Positions 8,763 to 18,554 are shown, numbered from the stretch's first letter. The stretch: DNA of 64,000 bases from Microbacterium sp. No. 7 (GCF_001314225.1 NZ_CP012697.1:1984001-2048000); one strand, 5' to 3'. A program made the numbers and translations. Notes: a model not told the origin generated them from the letters alone.

Positions 8763-10423
8763 GCGGCGGCGGAGCGGTGAGGAGCGCGATCGCCGACGTG
8801 CGCGGCTGGCCCCAGGAGTTCCGGGAGCGCTACCGCGCGCGCGGCCACTGGACCGACGAGACGTTCGCCTCGTTCGTCGAAGACCGCACGGCGCGGTTCG
8901 CCCCCCGCGTCGCCGTGGTCGGCGTCGACGCCTACGGCACCGAGCAGAGCTGGACCTACGCCGAGCTGGGCTCCCGCGCCCGGGCGGCGGCGTGCCGCTT
9001 CGCGGGGCTCGGCGTCGCGCCGGGCGACCGCGTCGTGGTCGCGCTGCCCAACGTCGTCGAGTACCTTGAGGCGCTGCTCGGGCTGTTCCGCCTCGGCGCC
9101 GTGCCCGTGTTCGCGCTGCCGTCGCACCGCGAGGTCGAGCTCACGCAGTTCTGCGCCCTCGCCGACGCGGCCGCCCTCGTCGTCTCGGCGGGCGCCGACC
9201 GCGTCGACCATGCGGCGCTGTACGCCGACGTGTCGGATCGGCTGCGCGCGGAGGGCGTGCGCCCCCCGCAGCTCGTCGACGTGAACCTGTGGCGGCAGAA
9301 CCCGTGGACGGCCGCGCCGTCGACCGTGCCGCTGCCGACCGCGCACGCCGAGCAGATCGCGTTCCTGCAGCTGTCGGGCGGCACGACGGGCGTGTCGAAG
9401 CTGATCCCGCGCACGCACGCCGACTACCTCTACTCCGTGCGCGCGAGCGCCGAGATCTGCGGGCTCGACGAGAGCACGCGCATGCTCGTCGCGCTGCCTG
9501 CGGCGCACAACTTCCCCATGAGCTCGCCGGGCATCCTCGGCGTGCTGCACACCGGAGGCACGGTCGTGCTGGCATCCGATCCGAGCCCGCGCACCGCGTT
9601 CCGCCTCATCGAGCGGCACCGCGTGACGACGGCGGCGCTCGTGCCGCCGCTCGCGCAGGCGTGGATCGCGGCGGCACGGCGCCGGGCGCCCCGGCTGGAG
9701 AGCCTGACGACGCTGCAGGTCGGCGGCGCACGACTCGCCGACACCGTCGCCGCCGAGATCGGCGAGGTGCTCGGCGCGCGCCTGCAGCAGGTGTTCGGCA
9801 TGGCCGAGGGGCTCGTGAACTACACGCGCGCCGACGATCCCGACGAGCTCGTCGTCTCGACGCAGGGACGGCCGATCAGCCCCGACGACGAGATCCGCGT
9901 CGTCGACGAGAACGACGTCGACGTCGCCCCGGGCGAGGAGGGCAGCCTGCTCACCCGCGGTCCGTACACGATCCGCGGCTACTACCGCTCGCCCCGCGCC
10001 GACGCCGACTCGTTCACCGACGACGGCTTCTACCGCACGGGCGACCGCGTGCGCCGGCTGCCGTCGGGCCACCTCGTCGTGACGGGCCGCGACAGCGACC
10101 AGGTGAACCGCGGCGGCGAGAAGGTCTCCGTCGACGAGCTGGAGAACGTCGTGCTCACGCATCCGGACGTGCGCGACGCGGTCGTCGTCGGCGTGCCCGA
10201 CGCCTACCTGGGCGAGCGCGTCGTGCTCGTCGCGCAGACCGAGCGAGCCGCCGACCGCCCCGATCTCGCGGGCTTCCTGCGCGACGCGGGGCTCGCCGCC
10301 TACAAGATCCCCGACAGCGTGGTGTTCCTCGACGAGCTGCCCGTCACGCACGTCGGAAAGAACAGCCGCCGAGAGCTGCGCCGCCTGCTCTCCCAGAACC
10401 TTCGGAAGGACGTGCCGGCATGA
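8759..10423 (+). CDS. dhbE: 2,3-dihydroxybenzoate-AMP ligase
   Basis: A 554-residue stand-alone adenylation enzyme that activates 2,3-dihydroxybenzoate with ATP and loads it on the aryl carrier domain of the next protein. Core motifs are [18 protein letters not shown] (A3), [13 protein letters not shown] (A5), FYRTGDRV (A7) and the C-terminal hinge [18 protein letters not shown] with the catalytic Lys in [10 protein letters not shown]. The asparagine in the [12 protein letters not shown] block is typical of aryl-acid ligases (DhbE, EntE, YbtE). The GTG start at 8759 overlaps the upstream stop; a GTG at 8777 is possible. Confidence 0.9.
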   Translation: MSGGGAVRSAIADVRGWPQEFRERYRARGHWTDETFASFVEDRTARFAPRVAVVGVDAYGTEQSWTYAELGSRARAAACRFAGLGVAPGDRVVVALPNVVEYLEALLGLFRLGAVPVFALPSHREVELTQFCALADAAALVVSAGADRVDHAALYADVSDRLRAEGVRPPQLVDVNLWRQNPWTAAPSTVPLPTAHAEQIAFLQLSGGTTGVSKLIPRTHADYLYSVRASAEICGLDESTRMLVALPAAHNFPMSSPGILGVLHTGGTVVLASDPSPRTAFRLIERHRVTTAALVPPLAQAWIAAARRRAPRLESLTTLQVGGARLADTVAAEIGEVLGARLQQVFGMAEGLVNYTRADDPDELVVSTQGRPISPDDEIRVVDENDVDVAPGEEGSLLTRGPYTIRGYYRSPRADADSFTDDGFYRTGDRVRRLPSGHLVVTGRDSDQVNRGGEKVSVDELENVVLTHPDVRDAVVVGVPDAYLGERVVLVAQTERAADRPDLAGFLRDAGLAAYKIPDSVVFLDELPVTHVGKNSRRELRRLLSQNLRKDVPA

Positions 10424-11331
10424 GCCTCCCCACCGCCGTCGACTACGCCGCCCCCGTGACCGAGCTGCCCGCGAGCCGGGCGGCGTGGAGCCTGGACGCC
10501 GCGCGCGCGGCCGTGCTCGTGCACGACCTGCAGCGCTACTTCGTGCGCCCCTACGCCGAGACGTGCGCGGCGCTGCGCACGGCGATCGCCGCGACGGCCG
10601 AGATCCTCGCCGCCGCGCGCGAGCGGGGCGTGCCCGTGTTCTACACGGCGCAGCACGGCGACCAGGACCAGGCGGAGCGCGGCCTGCAGCGCGACCTGTG
10701 GGGCCCCGGCATGCGCGCGATCCCCGAGCACACCGACATCGTCGCCGAGGTCGCGCCCGCACCCGGCGACACCGTGCTGCAGAAGCACCGCTACAGCGCC
10801 TTCGCGCGCAGCGACCTCGCCGAGCGGCTCGCCGCCGCCTCCCGCGACCAGCTCGTGATCGCGGGCGTCTACGCGCACATCGGCATCGCGGCGACGGCGA
10901 TGGAGGCGTTCCAGCGCGAGATCCAGCCCTTCGTCGTCGCCGACGGCGTCGCCGACCTGGGCGAGGAGCAGCACCGGCTCGCGCTCGCCCAGATCGCGGG
11001 ATGCTGCGGCGTCGTGCTGCGCGCCGGCGACGTCGTCGCGACGCTGCGCGATCGCGGTGCCGGCGAGGGCGACGCCGATCCGGGTGCCGGCGAGGGCGTC
11101 GACGCCCTCCTGCACGAGAGCCTGCGCACGCTCGTCGACCCCGAGCAGGTCTCCCAGGCGTTCGCCCAGCCGGATGCCGACCTCTTCGCGCTCGGTCTCG
11201 ACTCGCTGCGCGCGTTCGAGCTGCTCGACGCCCTCGCCGACGACGGCATCGACATCGAGTTCGGCGACTTCGTGCGCACGCCCACCGTGAGCTGGCTGCG
11301 CGCGCAGGCCGCCGTGGCTGTGCGCTGCTGA
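10420..11331 (+). CDS. dhbB: Isochorismatase with aryl carrier domain
   Basis: A 303-residue two-domain protein. Residues about 10-210 are an isochorismatase (VLVHDLQRYFVRP, QKHRYSAF, VIAGVYAHIGI) that hydrolyses isochorismate to 2,3-dihydro-2,3-dihydroxybenzoate. Residues about 225-303 are an aryl carrier domain with LFALGLDSLRAFELL, whose Ser near 261 would carry phosphopantetheine and the DHB thioester for the NRPS. This is the EntB/DhbB architecture, and the family length is about 285-310. It overlaps dhbE by ATGA, with GGAAGG about 12 nt upstream, and lies 1 nt before the NRPS gene. Confidence 0.92.
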   Translation: MSLPTAVDYAAPVTELPASRAAWSLDAARAAVLVHDLQRYFVRPYAETCAALRTAIAATAEILAAARERGVPVFYTAQHGDQDQAERGLQRDLWGPGMRAIPEHTDIVAEVAPAPGDTVLQKHRYSAFARSDLAERLAAASRDQLVIAGVYAHIGIAATAMEAFQREIQPFVVADGVADLGEEQHRLALAQIAGCCGVVLRAGDVVATLRDRGAGEGDADPGAGEGVDALLHESLRTLVDPEQVSQAFAQPDADLFALGLDSLRAFELLDALADDGIDIEFGDFVRTPTVSWLRAQAAVAVRC

Positions 11332-11332
11332 G

Positions 11333-14300
11333 ATGCCGCACGACGCCGACCACGACTGGCTTCCGCTCACCGCCGCGCAGCAGGGACTGTTCTTCGCGCA
11401 CCAGCTCGACCCGCGGAGCACCGCCTACACGACGGCCGAGGTCGTCGACCTGCACGGCGACGTCGACGCCGACCGGCTCGCCGCGGCGGTCGCCGCCGCG
11501 TATCGGGAGTTCCCGCAGCTGCGCACCGAGTTCCGGCTCACGGCGCAGGGACCCGAGCAGCGCGTGCGTCCGCCCGCGCCCGTGCCGTTCGACGTCGTCG
11601 GCGCGGGCAGCGACGAGGATGCCGATCGCGCGATCCGCGCCGCCCTGGAACGGCCGTTCGACCTGCCGGCGGGCGAGACCACGAGGACCGGGCTCGTCCG
11701 GCTGCCCGGCCGTCGTGCGCAGTGGTGGCACGCCGCGCACCACGTCGTATGCGACGGCTACGGCGCCCAGCAGCTGCTGCGCCGCATCGCCGAGCTGTAC
11801 GCGGGCGCCGAGGAGCGGCCGCCCGTGCCGCTCGCGGCGCTCGTCGCGGAGGACCACCGGGCGCCGGCGTCGGAGGCGTTCTGGGACGAGCGGCTCGCGG
11901 CGATGACCGGATCGGCCTCGCTCGCGGGCCGCGTGCAGACGCCGGCGCCCCGCGCGATCCGCCGCGCGCTCGCGCTCGACGACGAGCTGCAGGCGGCGAT
12001 CGCCGGCGGCGCACGCCGGCTCGGCACGACCTGGGCCGACCTGCTCGTCGCCGCGGCCGGGAGCTACGTCGCCCGGTTCACCGGAGGCGCATCGGCGCGC
12101 ATCGGCCTGCCGCTCATGAACCGCGCCCTCCCCGGCGTCGGCGCGCTCGTCGCCGCGCAGACCGTGTGCACCGCGATGAACGTGCTGCCCGCGACGATCC
12201 CGGCATCCGGCACCGTCGCCGACGCCCTCGACGCGACCCGCGCCGAGCAGCGCGCGCTGCGCGCGCACCCGTTCGAGCGGCAGGAACGGCTCGCCCGGCG
12301 CCTCGCGCGACGATCGGGGACCGACCTGTTCGGCCTGCAGGTCAACCTCATCCCGTTCGGCCTCGAGCTGACGTTCGGCGACACGTCCGGGACGGTGCGC
12401 AACGTCACCGCGGGTCCCGTCGAGGATCTCACGCTCACGGTGCGCGGCACCCCCGGCCGCGGGCGCGACGTGCGCCTCGAGCTCGACGCGCACCCGGCGC
12501 TGTACGACGACGATGACCTCGACCTGCACCTCGAGCGGCTGCGGCACTGGATCGGCGTGTGGGCCGCCGCCGACGCCGAGACGCCGGTCGACGATCTCGA
12601 GCTGCTGCCGGACGACGAGCGGCGACGCCTCGTCCCGGCCGGCGGGTTCAACGACACGGCCGTCGCACGCGAGCCGCGCACCCTCGGACAGCGGTTCGCC
12701 GCCCAGGCCGCGCGCACGCCGTCGGCCGTCGCCCTGCGCCACGCCGGCGAGAGCCGCGCCTACTGCGACCTCGACGCGGCCGCGCGCCGCATCGCGACGC
12801 TGCTCGTGCGCGGTGGCGTGCGGCCGGGCGACGCGGTGGGCGTGCGGCTCGAGCGGGGATTCGGGCTCTACGAGGCGATCCACGCGCTCGCGCTGATCGG
12901 CGCGGTCTACCTGCCGATCGACGTCGAGCTGCCCGCCGCGCGCATCGCCGACATGCTCGAGGACGCGCGGTCGGTCCTGGTGATCGACGATGAGACGCTC
13001 GCCGACGCGCGGCGGGAGCAGCCGTGGCAGGGCGACGTCTTCGACGACGTCGACGCGCCCGCGTACCTGCTCTTCACCTCGGGCTCGACGGGACGGCCGA
13101 AGGGCGTGCTCGTGTCGCACCGCGCGATCGACAACCGCCTCGCGTGGATGCAGCACCATCTCGCGCTCGCGCCCGATGAGCGCGTGCTGCACAAGACGCC
13201 GATCTCGTTCGACGTGTCCGTGTGGGAGCTGTTCTGGCCGCTGCAGCAGGGCGCCGCGGTCGTGATCGCGCCGCCCGGCGCGCACCGCGATCCCCGCGAG
13301 ATCGCCCGCCTCCTCGTCGACGAGCGCGTCGGCGTCGTGCACTTCGTGCCGTCGATGCTGCGCGCCTTCCTCGACGATCGCGTCAGCCGCGGCGTCCTCG
13401 CGACGGCGGACGCCGCCCGTCCGCGGGCCGTCGTCACGAGCGGCGAGGCGCTCACCGCCGAGCTCGTCGCGGGCTCCCGGGAGGTGTTCGGCGTCTTCCC
13501 CGTCAACCTCTACGGCCCCACCGAGGCGGCCGTCGACATCACCGCGTGGGACTGCGGGCCCGACGATGCCGCGCCCGGCACGGCCGTGCCGATCGGACGG
13601 CCGGTGTGGAACTCCTCGTGCCTCGTGCTCGACGCCCGCCTGAGGCCCGTGCCGATCGGCGCCACCGGGGAGCTCTGGCTCGGCGGCGTGCAGCTCGCGA
13701 TCGGCTACGTCGGCCGGGCGGACCTGACGGCGCAGCGCTTCGTGGAGACCCCGTGGGGCCGCCTCTACCGCACGGGCGACCTCGCCGCCTGGCGCCCCGA
13801 CGGCGCCCTCCGCTACGGCGGGCGCATCGACGACCAGGTGAAGATCCGCGGCCAGCGCGTCGAGCTGGGCGAGATCGAGGCCGTGCTGCTGGGCGCGGCC
13901 GATGCCGCCGGCGTGCGAGGGGTCGCGGTCGGCGCCGAGGGCGGGCGCCTGGTCGCCTGGTTCGCGGCGGACGGCGAGACGGACGGCGACGGGGCCCGCG
14001 GCCTCGTCGCGGGGCTGCGCGCCGCCGCCGAGGCCCGCCTGCCGGCCGGGTTCGTGCCGGCGGAGTGGATCCGCGTGCCGCAGATCCCGCTGTCGCCGAG
14101 CGGGAAGACCGACCGGCGTCGCCTGCGCGAGCAGTGGCCGGCCGGCACGTCCGTGCCCGCGGACGGCACGGGTCCGCGGGATCTGCTCGAGCAGCGCCTC
14201 TGCGCCGCGTTCGCGGACGTGCTCGGGATGCCGTCGGCGCCCGCCGACGCCGACTTCTTCGCGCTCGGCGGCGACTCGCTGTCGGTGCTGCGGCTCATCG

Positions 14301-15241
14301 GCCGCATCGAGGACGAGTGCGCGCTCGAGCCGCGGCTCTCGGACGTCTTCGCGCACCCCACGCCCGCCGCCCTCGCCGCGGCCCTCGCGGGGCGCGGGAC
14401 GGACGACGGCGCCGCGACCTCCGACTTCGACGAGCTGCTGACGCTGCGCCGCGGCGAGCCCGGCGGCGCCCCGCTCTTCCTGCTGCCGCCCGCGGGCGGC
14501 CTCGGCTGGTGCTACACGAGCCTGCTGCCGTCGCTGCCCCGCGACCTCCCCGTGCACGTGGTCCAGGCGCCGGGGCTGGGCGAGGGCGCGCCGCAGCCGG
14601 CGGCCTCGCTCGGCGCGCTCGCGCGCCGCCAGCTCGCGGCGATCCGGGCGGTCGTCCCGGACGGCCCCTTCCACGTCGCGGGCTGGTCGCTGGGCGGCAT
14701 GGCGGCGCACGCGGTGGCCGCCCTGGCGCGGAGCGAGGGCCAGCCGGTCGGAGCGGTCGTGCTGCTCGACGCCTATCCCGCCGAGCAGTGGCAGCACCTG
14801 TCGGAGCCGACCGAGGCAGACGCGCTGCTCGGCGTGCTGCGGCTCGCGGGCCTCGACGAGACCGATCCCCGCCGCGCCGCCCGGCTCGACCGCGCCGAGG
14901 TCGCCCGGCGCCTGCGCGGCTCGGGGAGCGCGCTGGCCGCCCTGCCCGAACGGCTGCTGAACGGGTGCATCGCGAGCGTGATCGAGGCCGCGCGCATCGT
15001 GCGCACGGCGCCGCCGGGCGTCCTGCCCGGCGACCTGACCCTCATCGAGGCCGCCGCCCCGCGCAGCGAGACCCATCTCGATCCCGAGGGATGGCACGGC
15101 CACGTCGCGGGCGAGGTGCGGATCGTGCGCTTGCCCGTCACGCACGCCGAGCTCGTGCGCCGGCCGGCCGCCGCCGAGGTCGCCGCGGTGATAGCGTCGG
15201 AGGTCCAGCGCCAGGGGCACCGCGAAAGGACTCTCGTGTGA
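11333..15241 (+). CDS. Single-module NRPS, C-A-T-TE, predicted to use serine (EntF-like)
   Basis: A 1302-residue synthetase. The condensation domain (about 8-430) has HHVVCDG at 136-142. The adenylation domain (about 455-945) has TSGSTGRPKG near 582 and SPSGKTDRR near the end. A carrier domain has LGGDSLSVLRL near 977, and a thioesterase (about 1040-1290) has GWSLGGMA. Reading the specificity pocket against GrsA/EntF gives D-V-W-H-V-S-L-V-D-K, one change from the EntF serine code. With the DHB genes upstream, this predicts a DHB-serine product, probably cyclised or trimerised by the thioesterase as in enterobactin. Bacillibactin-type DhbF has two modules; this has one. I found no MbtH-like gene nearby. 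Confidence 0.9.
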   Translation: MPHDADHDWLPLTAAQQGLFFAHQLDPRSTAYTTAEVVDLHGDVDADRLAAAVAAAYREFPQLRTEFRLTAQGPEQRVRPPAPVPFDVVGAGSDEDADRAIRAALERPFDLPAGETTRTGLVRLPGRRAQWWHAAHHVVCDGYGAQQLLRRIAELYAGAEERPPVPLAALVAEDHRAPASEAFWDERLAAMTGSASLAGRVQTPAPRAIRRALALDDELQAAIAGGARRLGTTWADLLVAAAGSYVARFTGGASARIGLPLMNRALPGVGALVAAQTVCTAMNVLPATIPASGTVADALDATRAEQRALRAHPFERQERLARRLARRSGTDLFGLQVNLIPFGLELTFGDTSGTVRNVTAGPVEDLTLTVRGTPGRGRDVRLELDAHPALYDDDDLDLHLERLRHWIGVWAAADAETPVDDLELLPDDERRRLVPAGGFNDTAVAREPRTLGQRFAAQAARTPSAVALRHAGESRAYCDLDAAARRIATLLVRGGVRPGDAVGVRLERGFGLYEAIHALALIGAVYLPIDVELPAARIADMLEDARSVLVIDDETLADARREQPWQGDVFDDVDAPAYLLFTSGSTGRPKGVLVSHRAIDNRLAWMQHHLALAPDERVLHKTPISFDVSVWELFWPLQQGAAVVIAPPGAHRDPREIARLLVDERVGVVHFVPSMLRAFLDDRVSRGVLATADAARPRAVVTSGEALTAELVAGSREVFGVFPVNLYGPTEAAVDITAWDCGPDDAAPGTAVPIGRPVWNSSCLVLDARLRPVPIGATGELWLGGVQLAIGYVGRADLTAQRFVETPWGRLYRTGDLAAWRPDGALRYGGRIDDQVKIRGQRVELGEIEAVLLGAADAAGVRGVAVGAEGGRLVAWFAADGETDGDGARGLVAGLRAAAEARLPAGFVPAEWIRVPQIPLSPSGKTDRRRLREQWPAGTSVPADGTGPRDLLEQRLCAAFADVLGMPSAPADADFFALGGDSLSVLRLIGRIEDECALEPRLSDVFAHPTPAALAAALAGRGTDDGAATSDFDELLTLRRGEPGGAPLFLLPPAGGLGWCYTSLLPSLPRDLPVHVVQAPGLGEGAPQPAASLGALARRQLAAIRAVVPDGPFHVAGWSLGGMAAHAVAALARSEGQPVGAVVLLDAYPAEQWQHLSEPTEADALLGVLRLAGLDETDPRRAARLDRAEVARRLRGSGSALAALPERLLNGCIASVIEAARIVRTAPPGVLPGDLTLIEAAAPRSETHLDPEGWHGHVAGEVRIVRLPVTHAELVRRPAAAEVAAVIASEVQRQGHRERTLV

Positions 15242-15876
15242 CCGTCGTCCGGTTCGTGGAGGCCTCGGGGCACGGGCTCGCCGGGGAGCGAGAGCGCGGG
15301 TTCACGCGGACGCGCGGCACGGCCTCCCTGACCGACGTCGAGACGGCGCGCCGCGATCGCCTCGTGCACGCCGAGGATCGCGCCGCCTACGAGGCGGCGC
15401 ATCTGCTGGCGCGCGACGTCGCCGGCGAACTGCTCGGCCGCGATCCCGGGGCGCTCGTGCTGGCGCAGCGATGCGAGGGATGCGGGAGCGACGAGCACGG
15501 CGTGCCGCGGATCGTCGGCGCGCCCGACGACGTGCACGTGAGCCTGAGCCACGCGCGGGGCGTGGTCGCCGCCATCGCCGCGCGGCGGCCGTGCGGCGTC
15601 GACGTGGAGCGGATGCCGGGCGCCGTGCCGGCGGGGGCGCTGACGCCCGCCGAGCGCGCGTGGCTGGAGGGCGAGGCGCAGCCCGCGCGGGCCGCCCTGG
15701 CGCTGTGGACGCGCAAGGAGTGCCTCGTCAAGGCGGGGCTCGCGACGCTCGACCGCGTGCACGCGGTCGACGCGCGACGGGCGCCCGACGGCGTGCGGTT
15801 CGGGGAGTGGCAGGGGCGATCGGCCCTGGGCTCCTGGTGCGTCGTGGACGAATCGGGAGGAATGTCCGGCTTCTGA
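15238..15876 (+). CDS. Sfp/EntD-type 4'-phosphopantetheinyl transferase
   Basis: A 212-residue enzyme that would convert the apo carrier domains of the isochorismatase and NRPS to their holo forms using CoA. The two diagnostic motifs are present: CGVDVERM (Mg-binding Asp) and WTRKECLVKAGL (the W..KE...K block). The HVSLSHARG segment binds the CoA moiety. The GTG start at 15238 overlaps the NRPS stop as GTGA and follows GAAAGGA. Co-transcription with the synthetase makes it the dedicated activator of this pathway. Confidence 0.88.
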   Translation: MTVVRFVEASGHGLAGERERGFTRTRGTASLTDVETARRDRLVHAEDRAAYEAAHLLARDVAGELLGRDPGALVLAQRCEGCGSDEHGVPRIVGAPDDVHVSLSHARGVVAAIAARRPCGVDVERMPGAVPAGALTPAERAWLEGEAQPARAALALWTRKECLVKAGLATLDRVHAVDARRAPDGVRFGEWQGRSALGSWCVVDESGGMSGF

Positions 15877-15890
15877 CCTAGGGTCGATCT

Positions 15891-17015
15891 ATGGGAACGA
15901 CCGCGACCGCCTATCTCACGGGGTTCGGTCGGTATCTGCCGGGACCGCCCGTCGACAACGACGGCATCGTGGCGCGACTGGGCGGCGACGACGCGGTCAC
16001 GGCGCGCATCCGCCGCCGCGTGCTCGAGGCCAACGGCATCCGGCAGCGCCACTACGCGCTCGACGAGCACGGCGAGCCGACCGAGCTGAACGAGGAGCTC
16101 GCGGTAAAGGCGCTGCGGGCGGCCCTCGACGACCGGGGGATCGCGGCGGGCGACCTCCGCATGCTCGCGTGCGCCACGACCATGGGCGACGTGCTCGTCC
16201 CGGGCTTCGCCTCGATGGTGCACGGCCGGCTCGGCGGCGGGCCGATGCAGCTCCTCTCCGCGTCGGGCGTGTGCGCTTCGAGCCTCGCGGCACTCGACGC
16301 GGCGGTGAGCAAGATCCGCCTCGGCGACCACCCGCGGGCCGCCGTCGTCGGCTCGGAGCTCGCGAGCCGCAGCCTGCGCGAGCGCCGCTACGACGGCATC
16401 CGCGCCGGCATGGACGCGCACTTCCTGCGCTGGATGCTCTCCGACGGCGCCGGCGCCGTGATCGTCGAGTTCCAGCCGCACCCGGCCCGGCCGTCGCTGC
16501 GCGTCGACTGGGTGCGCCACGTGTCGCTCGCGCACGAGCACGACGTGTGCATGCGCGCCGGCATGGACGGCCTCGACCCGCTCGTCGGACGCACGTGGCA
16601 GGACGTCGACGTGCAGACCGCGGCGGATGCCGGCATGTTCCTGCTCCGCCAGGACGTGAGCGTGCTCGACGGGCTCGCCGAGGCCGGCATCGCGCAGTTC
16701 GAGCAGCTCGTCGACATCGGCCTCGTCGACGTGCGGCATCTCGACCACGTGCTCTGCCACTACAGCACCAACGTCTTCCGCGACGTCGCGTTCGACGCGC
16801 TGCGGCGCCGCATCCCGACCCTCGACACCGGCCGCTGGTTCTCGAACCTCGAGACGAGGGGCAACACGGGATCGGCGAGCATCTTCATCGCCCTCGAAGA
16901 GGCGTGGCGCACGGGCCGGTTCGCCCCGGGCGAGACCGTGCTGCTGGCCGTGCCCGAGTCGGGACGCTTCTCGTTCGCCTTCGCCCACCTCACCGTCGTC
17001 GCCCCGCCGTCCTGA
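15891..17015 (+). CDS. Beta-ketoacyl-ACP synthase III-like condensing enzyme
   Basis: A 374-residue thiolase-fold enzyme with a complete KAS III triad: Cys128 in SASGVCASSL, His290 in LCHYSTN and Asn325 in ETRGNTGSAS. It could condense or transfer an acyl group, or activate a fatty-acyl chain. The substrate is not readable from sequence, and its divergence from housekeeping FabH suggests a secondary role. It begins 14 bp after the phosphopantetheinyl transferase, with a possible -10 TAGGGT 6 nt before the ATG. It probably once headed or continued an operon with the oxidase gene at 18555, from which an IS30 element now separates it. Confidence 0.8.
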   Translation: MGTTATAYLTGFGRYLPGPPVDNDGIVARLGGDDAVTARIRRRVLEANGIRQRHYALDEHGEPTELNEELAVKALRAALDDRGIAAGDLRMLACATTMGDVLVPGFASMVHGRLGGGPMQLLSASGVCASSLAALDAAVSKIRLGDHPRAAVVGSELASRSLRERRYDGIRAGMDAHFLRWMLSDGAGAVIVEFQPHPARPSLRVDWVRHVSLAHEHDVCMRAGMDGLDPLVGRTWQDVDVQTAADAGMFLLRQDVSVLDGLAEAGIAQFEQLVDIGLVDVRHLDHVLCHYSTNVFRDVAFDALRRRIPTLDTGRWFSNLETRGNTGSASIFIALEEAWRTGRFAPGETVLLAVPESGRFSFAFAHLTVVAPPS

Positions 17016-17045
17016 CCGTCTCGTCCCCGCAGAGGGCTGCCTGCG

Positions 17046-18530
17046 TTCAACCGGTCGTTGCAACACCGGGTTGTTGAAGCGAGCGTAGCTGCTCTTCGAA
17101 CACCTCGGCGGGTGTCTTCCAGTCGAGGGCCTTGCGTGGCCGGTTGTTCAGCGCGAGAGCGACTGCTTCGAGGTCTTCCGCGGACCACCGTGAGAGGTCG
17201 GTGCCCTTCGGGAAGTACTGTCGCAGCAACCCGTTGGTGTTCTCGTTCGTCGGGCGTTGCCAGGGCGAGTGGGGATCAGCGAAGAACACCTTCGTGCCCG
17301 TCTCGAGCGCGAACTGGGCATGCGCTGAGAGTTCCTTGCCGCGGTCCCACGTGAGCGTCTTCCGGAGCTGTTCGGGGAGCTTGGTCATCGTCGCGATGAG
17401 CGCGGCGTTCATCGCGACGGCGCCGTAGCCGCCCAGCGCAGGACCGTTCTTGACCGGTGGGATCTCGCCATAGCCTTCCAGCCGCGGCAGATGCACCAGC
17501 AGGGTCGAGCGGCTCTTGCGCTCGACGATCGTGCCGATCGCCGACCGGCCGGTGCCGATGATCAGGTCGCCTTCCCAGTGCCCAGGGACGGCGCGGTCCG
17601 CAGCCTCTGCGGGGCGTTCGGAGAACACGACATCGGCGGTGACGTGCCCTTGCGGGCGGTTCTGCGTTCGAGCCCGTGGCCGCCGGAGCGCACGGCCGGT
17701 TCGCAGGCAGGTGACGAGCTCGCGTTTGAGCGCGCCACGGCCTTGGATGAACAGCGACTGGTAGATCGCCTCGTGGCTGATGCGCATGGACTCATCATCC
17801 GGGAAGTCGATCTCCAACCGATGCGAGATCTGCTCCGGGCTCCACGCGATCGCCCACCGCCTGTCCTGCCGGTGCGGCTTGTTCCGCCCCTTCCATGCCA
17901 GCGGCTCCGGGCCAACGACGACGCTGCCATCAGGCCGGCGAACGTTGCCGGCGAGACGGTCCTGGACGTACTCGCGCAGCCTAGCGTTGGTCACCAATCT
18001 CGCCGCCTTCGGTCGTTTCGCCGCCTGCTGCGCCTTCCACTGCGCCACCAGCGCCCGGTATTCCTGCTTGCCGCTGCGCGTAGCGGCATTGCGGCGTAGC
18101 TCGCGGGAGATCGTTCCCGGGTCGCGGCCGATCCTGCGTGCGATCTCACGCACCCCGACATCCTTGGCGCGTAACAGCGCGATCTCCTCGCGCTCTTCGA
18201 AGGACAGGTAGCGGCCGGTGGGCTCGGCCAGTGAGATCGGTGGCATGCCGCCAGCGTGACGAAACCAACGGGTCCCGACCGGCACGGACACGCCCACCTT
18301 CAGCGCCGCCTCGGCCGAGGTGATGCCCGTCGCGATCAGACACCAGAACTGCCGCTGCACCGCCCGCGAGGGCTCAGGTCGTCCAGGCGAACGCATCGGC
18401 GGCCGCAACGCTCGATCCGCACGCCACTGCCGACGCGCACCCTCAGGAACCTCGCTCGTCTTCGCGAGCCAATCCTTTGTCGCCACTGCTGAACACCTCC
18501 ACGATCAAGGTGTTGCGACGACCAGTTGAA
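17046..18530. mobile_element. IS30-family insertion sequence, 1485 bp
   Basis: The ends are imperfect 22-bp inverted repeats (17046-17067 and 18509-18530). Both read outward-in as TTCAAC, then Y, GGTCGT, Y, GCAACACC, with only two mismatches. The element contains one intact DDE transposase gene on the minus strand, whose stop codon lies inside the left repeat. I see no clear target duplication at the flanks (CTGCG on the left, TTCGC on the right). It sits between a KAS III-like gene and an oxidase gene and runs opposite to both. Confidence 0.88.
17047..18486 (-). CDS. IS30-family transposase
   Basis: A 479-residue transposase that appears intact. The N-terminal half has helix-turn-helix DNA-binding segments (FEEREEIALLRAKDVGVREIA and IGRDPGTISRELRRN, characteristic of IS30). 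The catalytic core shows the DDE triad in HWEGDLIIG, TWDRGKELS and PWQRPTNENTNGLLRQYFPKG; the E is in NEN. The start is a GTG at 18486 inside the right end of the element. Lower G/C use in parts of the gene than in its neighbours fits recent arrival. Confidence 0.93.
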   Translation of the reverse strand: MATKDWLAKTSEVPEGARRQWRADRALRPPMRSPGRPEPSRAVQRQFWCLIATGITSAEAALKVGVSVPVGTRWFRHAGGMPPISLAEPTGRYLSFEEREEIALLRAKDVGVREIARRIGRDPGTISRELRRNAATRSGKQEYRALVAQWKAQQAAKRPKAARLVTNARLREYVQDRLAGNVRRPDGSVVVGPEPLAWKGRNKPHRQDRRWAIAWSPEQISHRLEIDFPDDESMRISHEAIYQSLFIQGRGALKRELVTCLRTGRALRRPRARTQNRPQGHVTADVVFSERPAEAADRAVPGHWEGDLIIGTGRSAIGTIVERKSRSTLLVHLPRLEGYGEIPPVKNGPALGGYGAVAMNAALIATMTKLPEQLRKTLTWDRGKELSAHAQFALETGTKVFFADPHSPWQRPTNENTNGLLRQYFPKGTDLSRWSAEDLEAVALALNNRPRKALDWKTPAEVFEEQLRSLQQPGVATTG

Positions 18531-18554
18531 TTCGCCCTGTAAAGGAGCACCACA

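Noticed and set aside
8105..15220. Very long open frame on the minus strand opposite the dhb/NRPS genes
   Set aside because: It mirrors the real genes and its product is Arg/Ala/Gly-rich with no domain. High GC and biased codons keep antisense frames open.
17041..18535. Clear target-site duplication of the IS30 element
   Set aside because: Flanks CTGCG and TTCGC share no 2-4 bp direct repeat in the right register, so I do not claim one.
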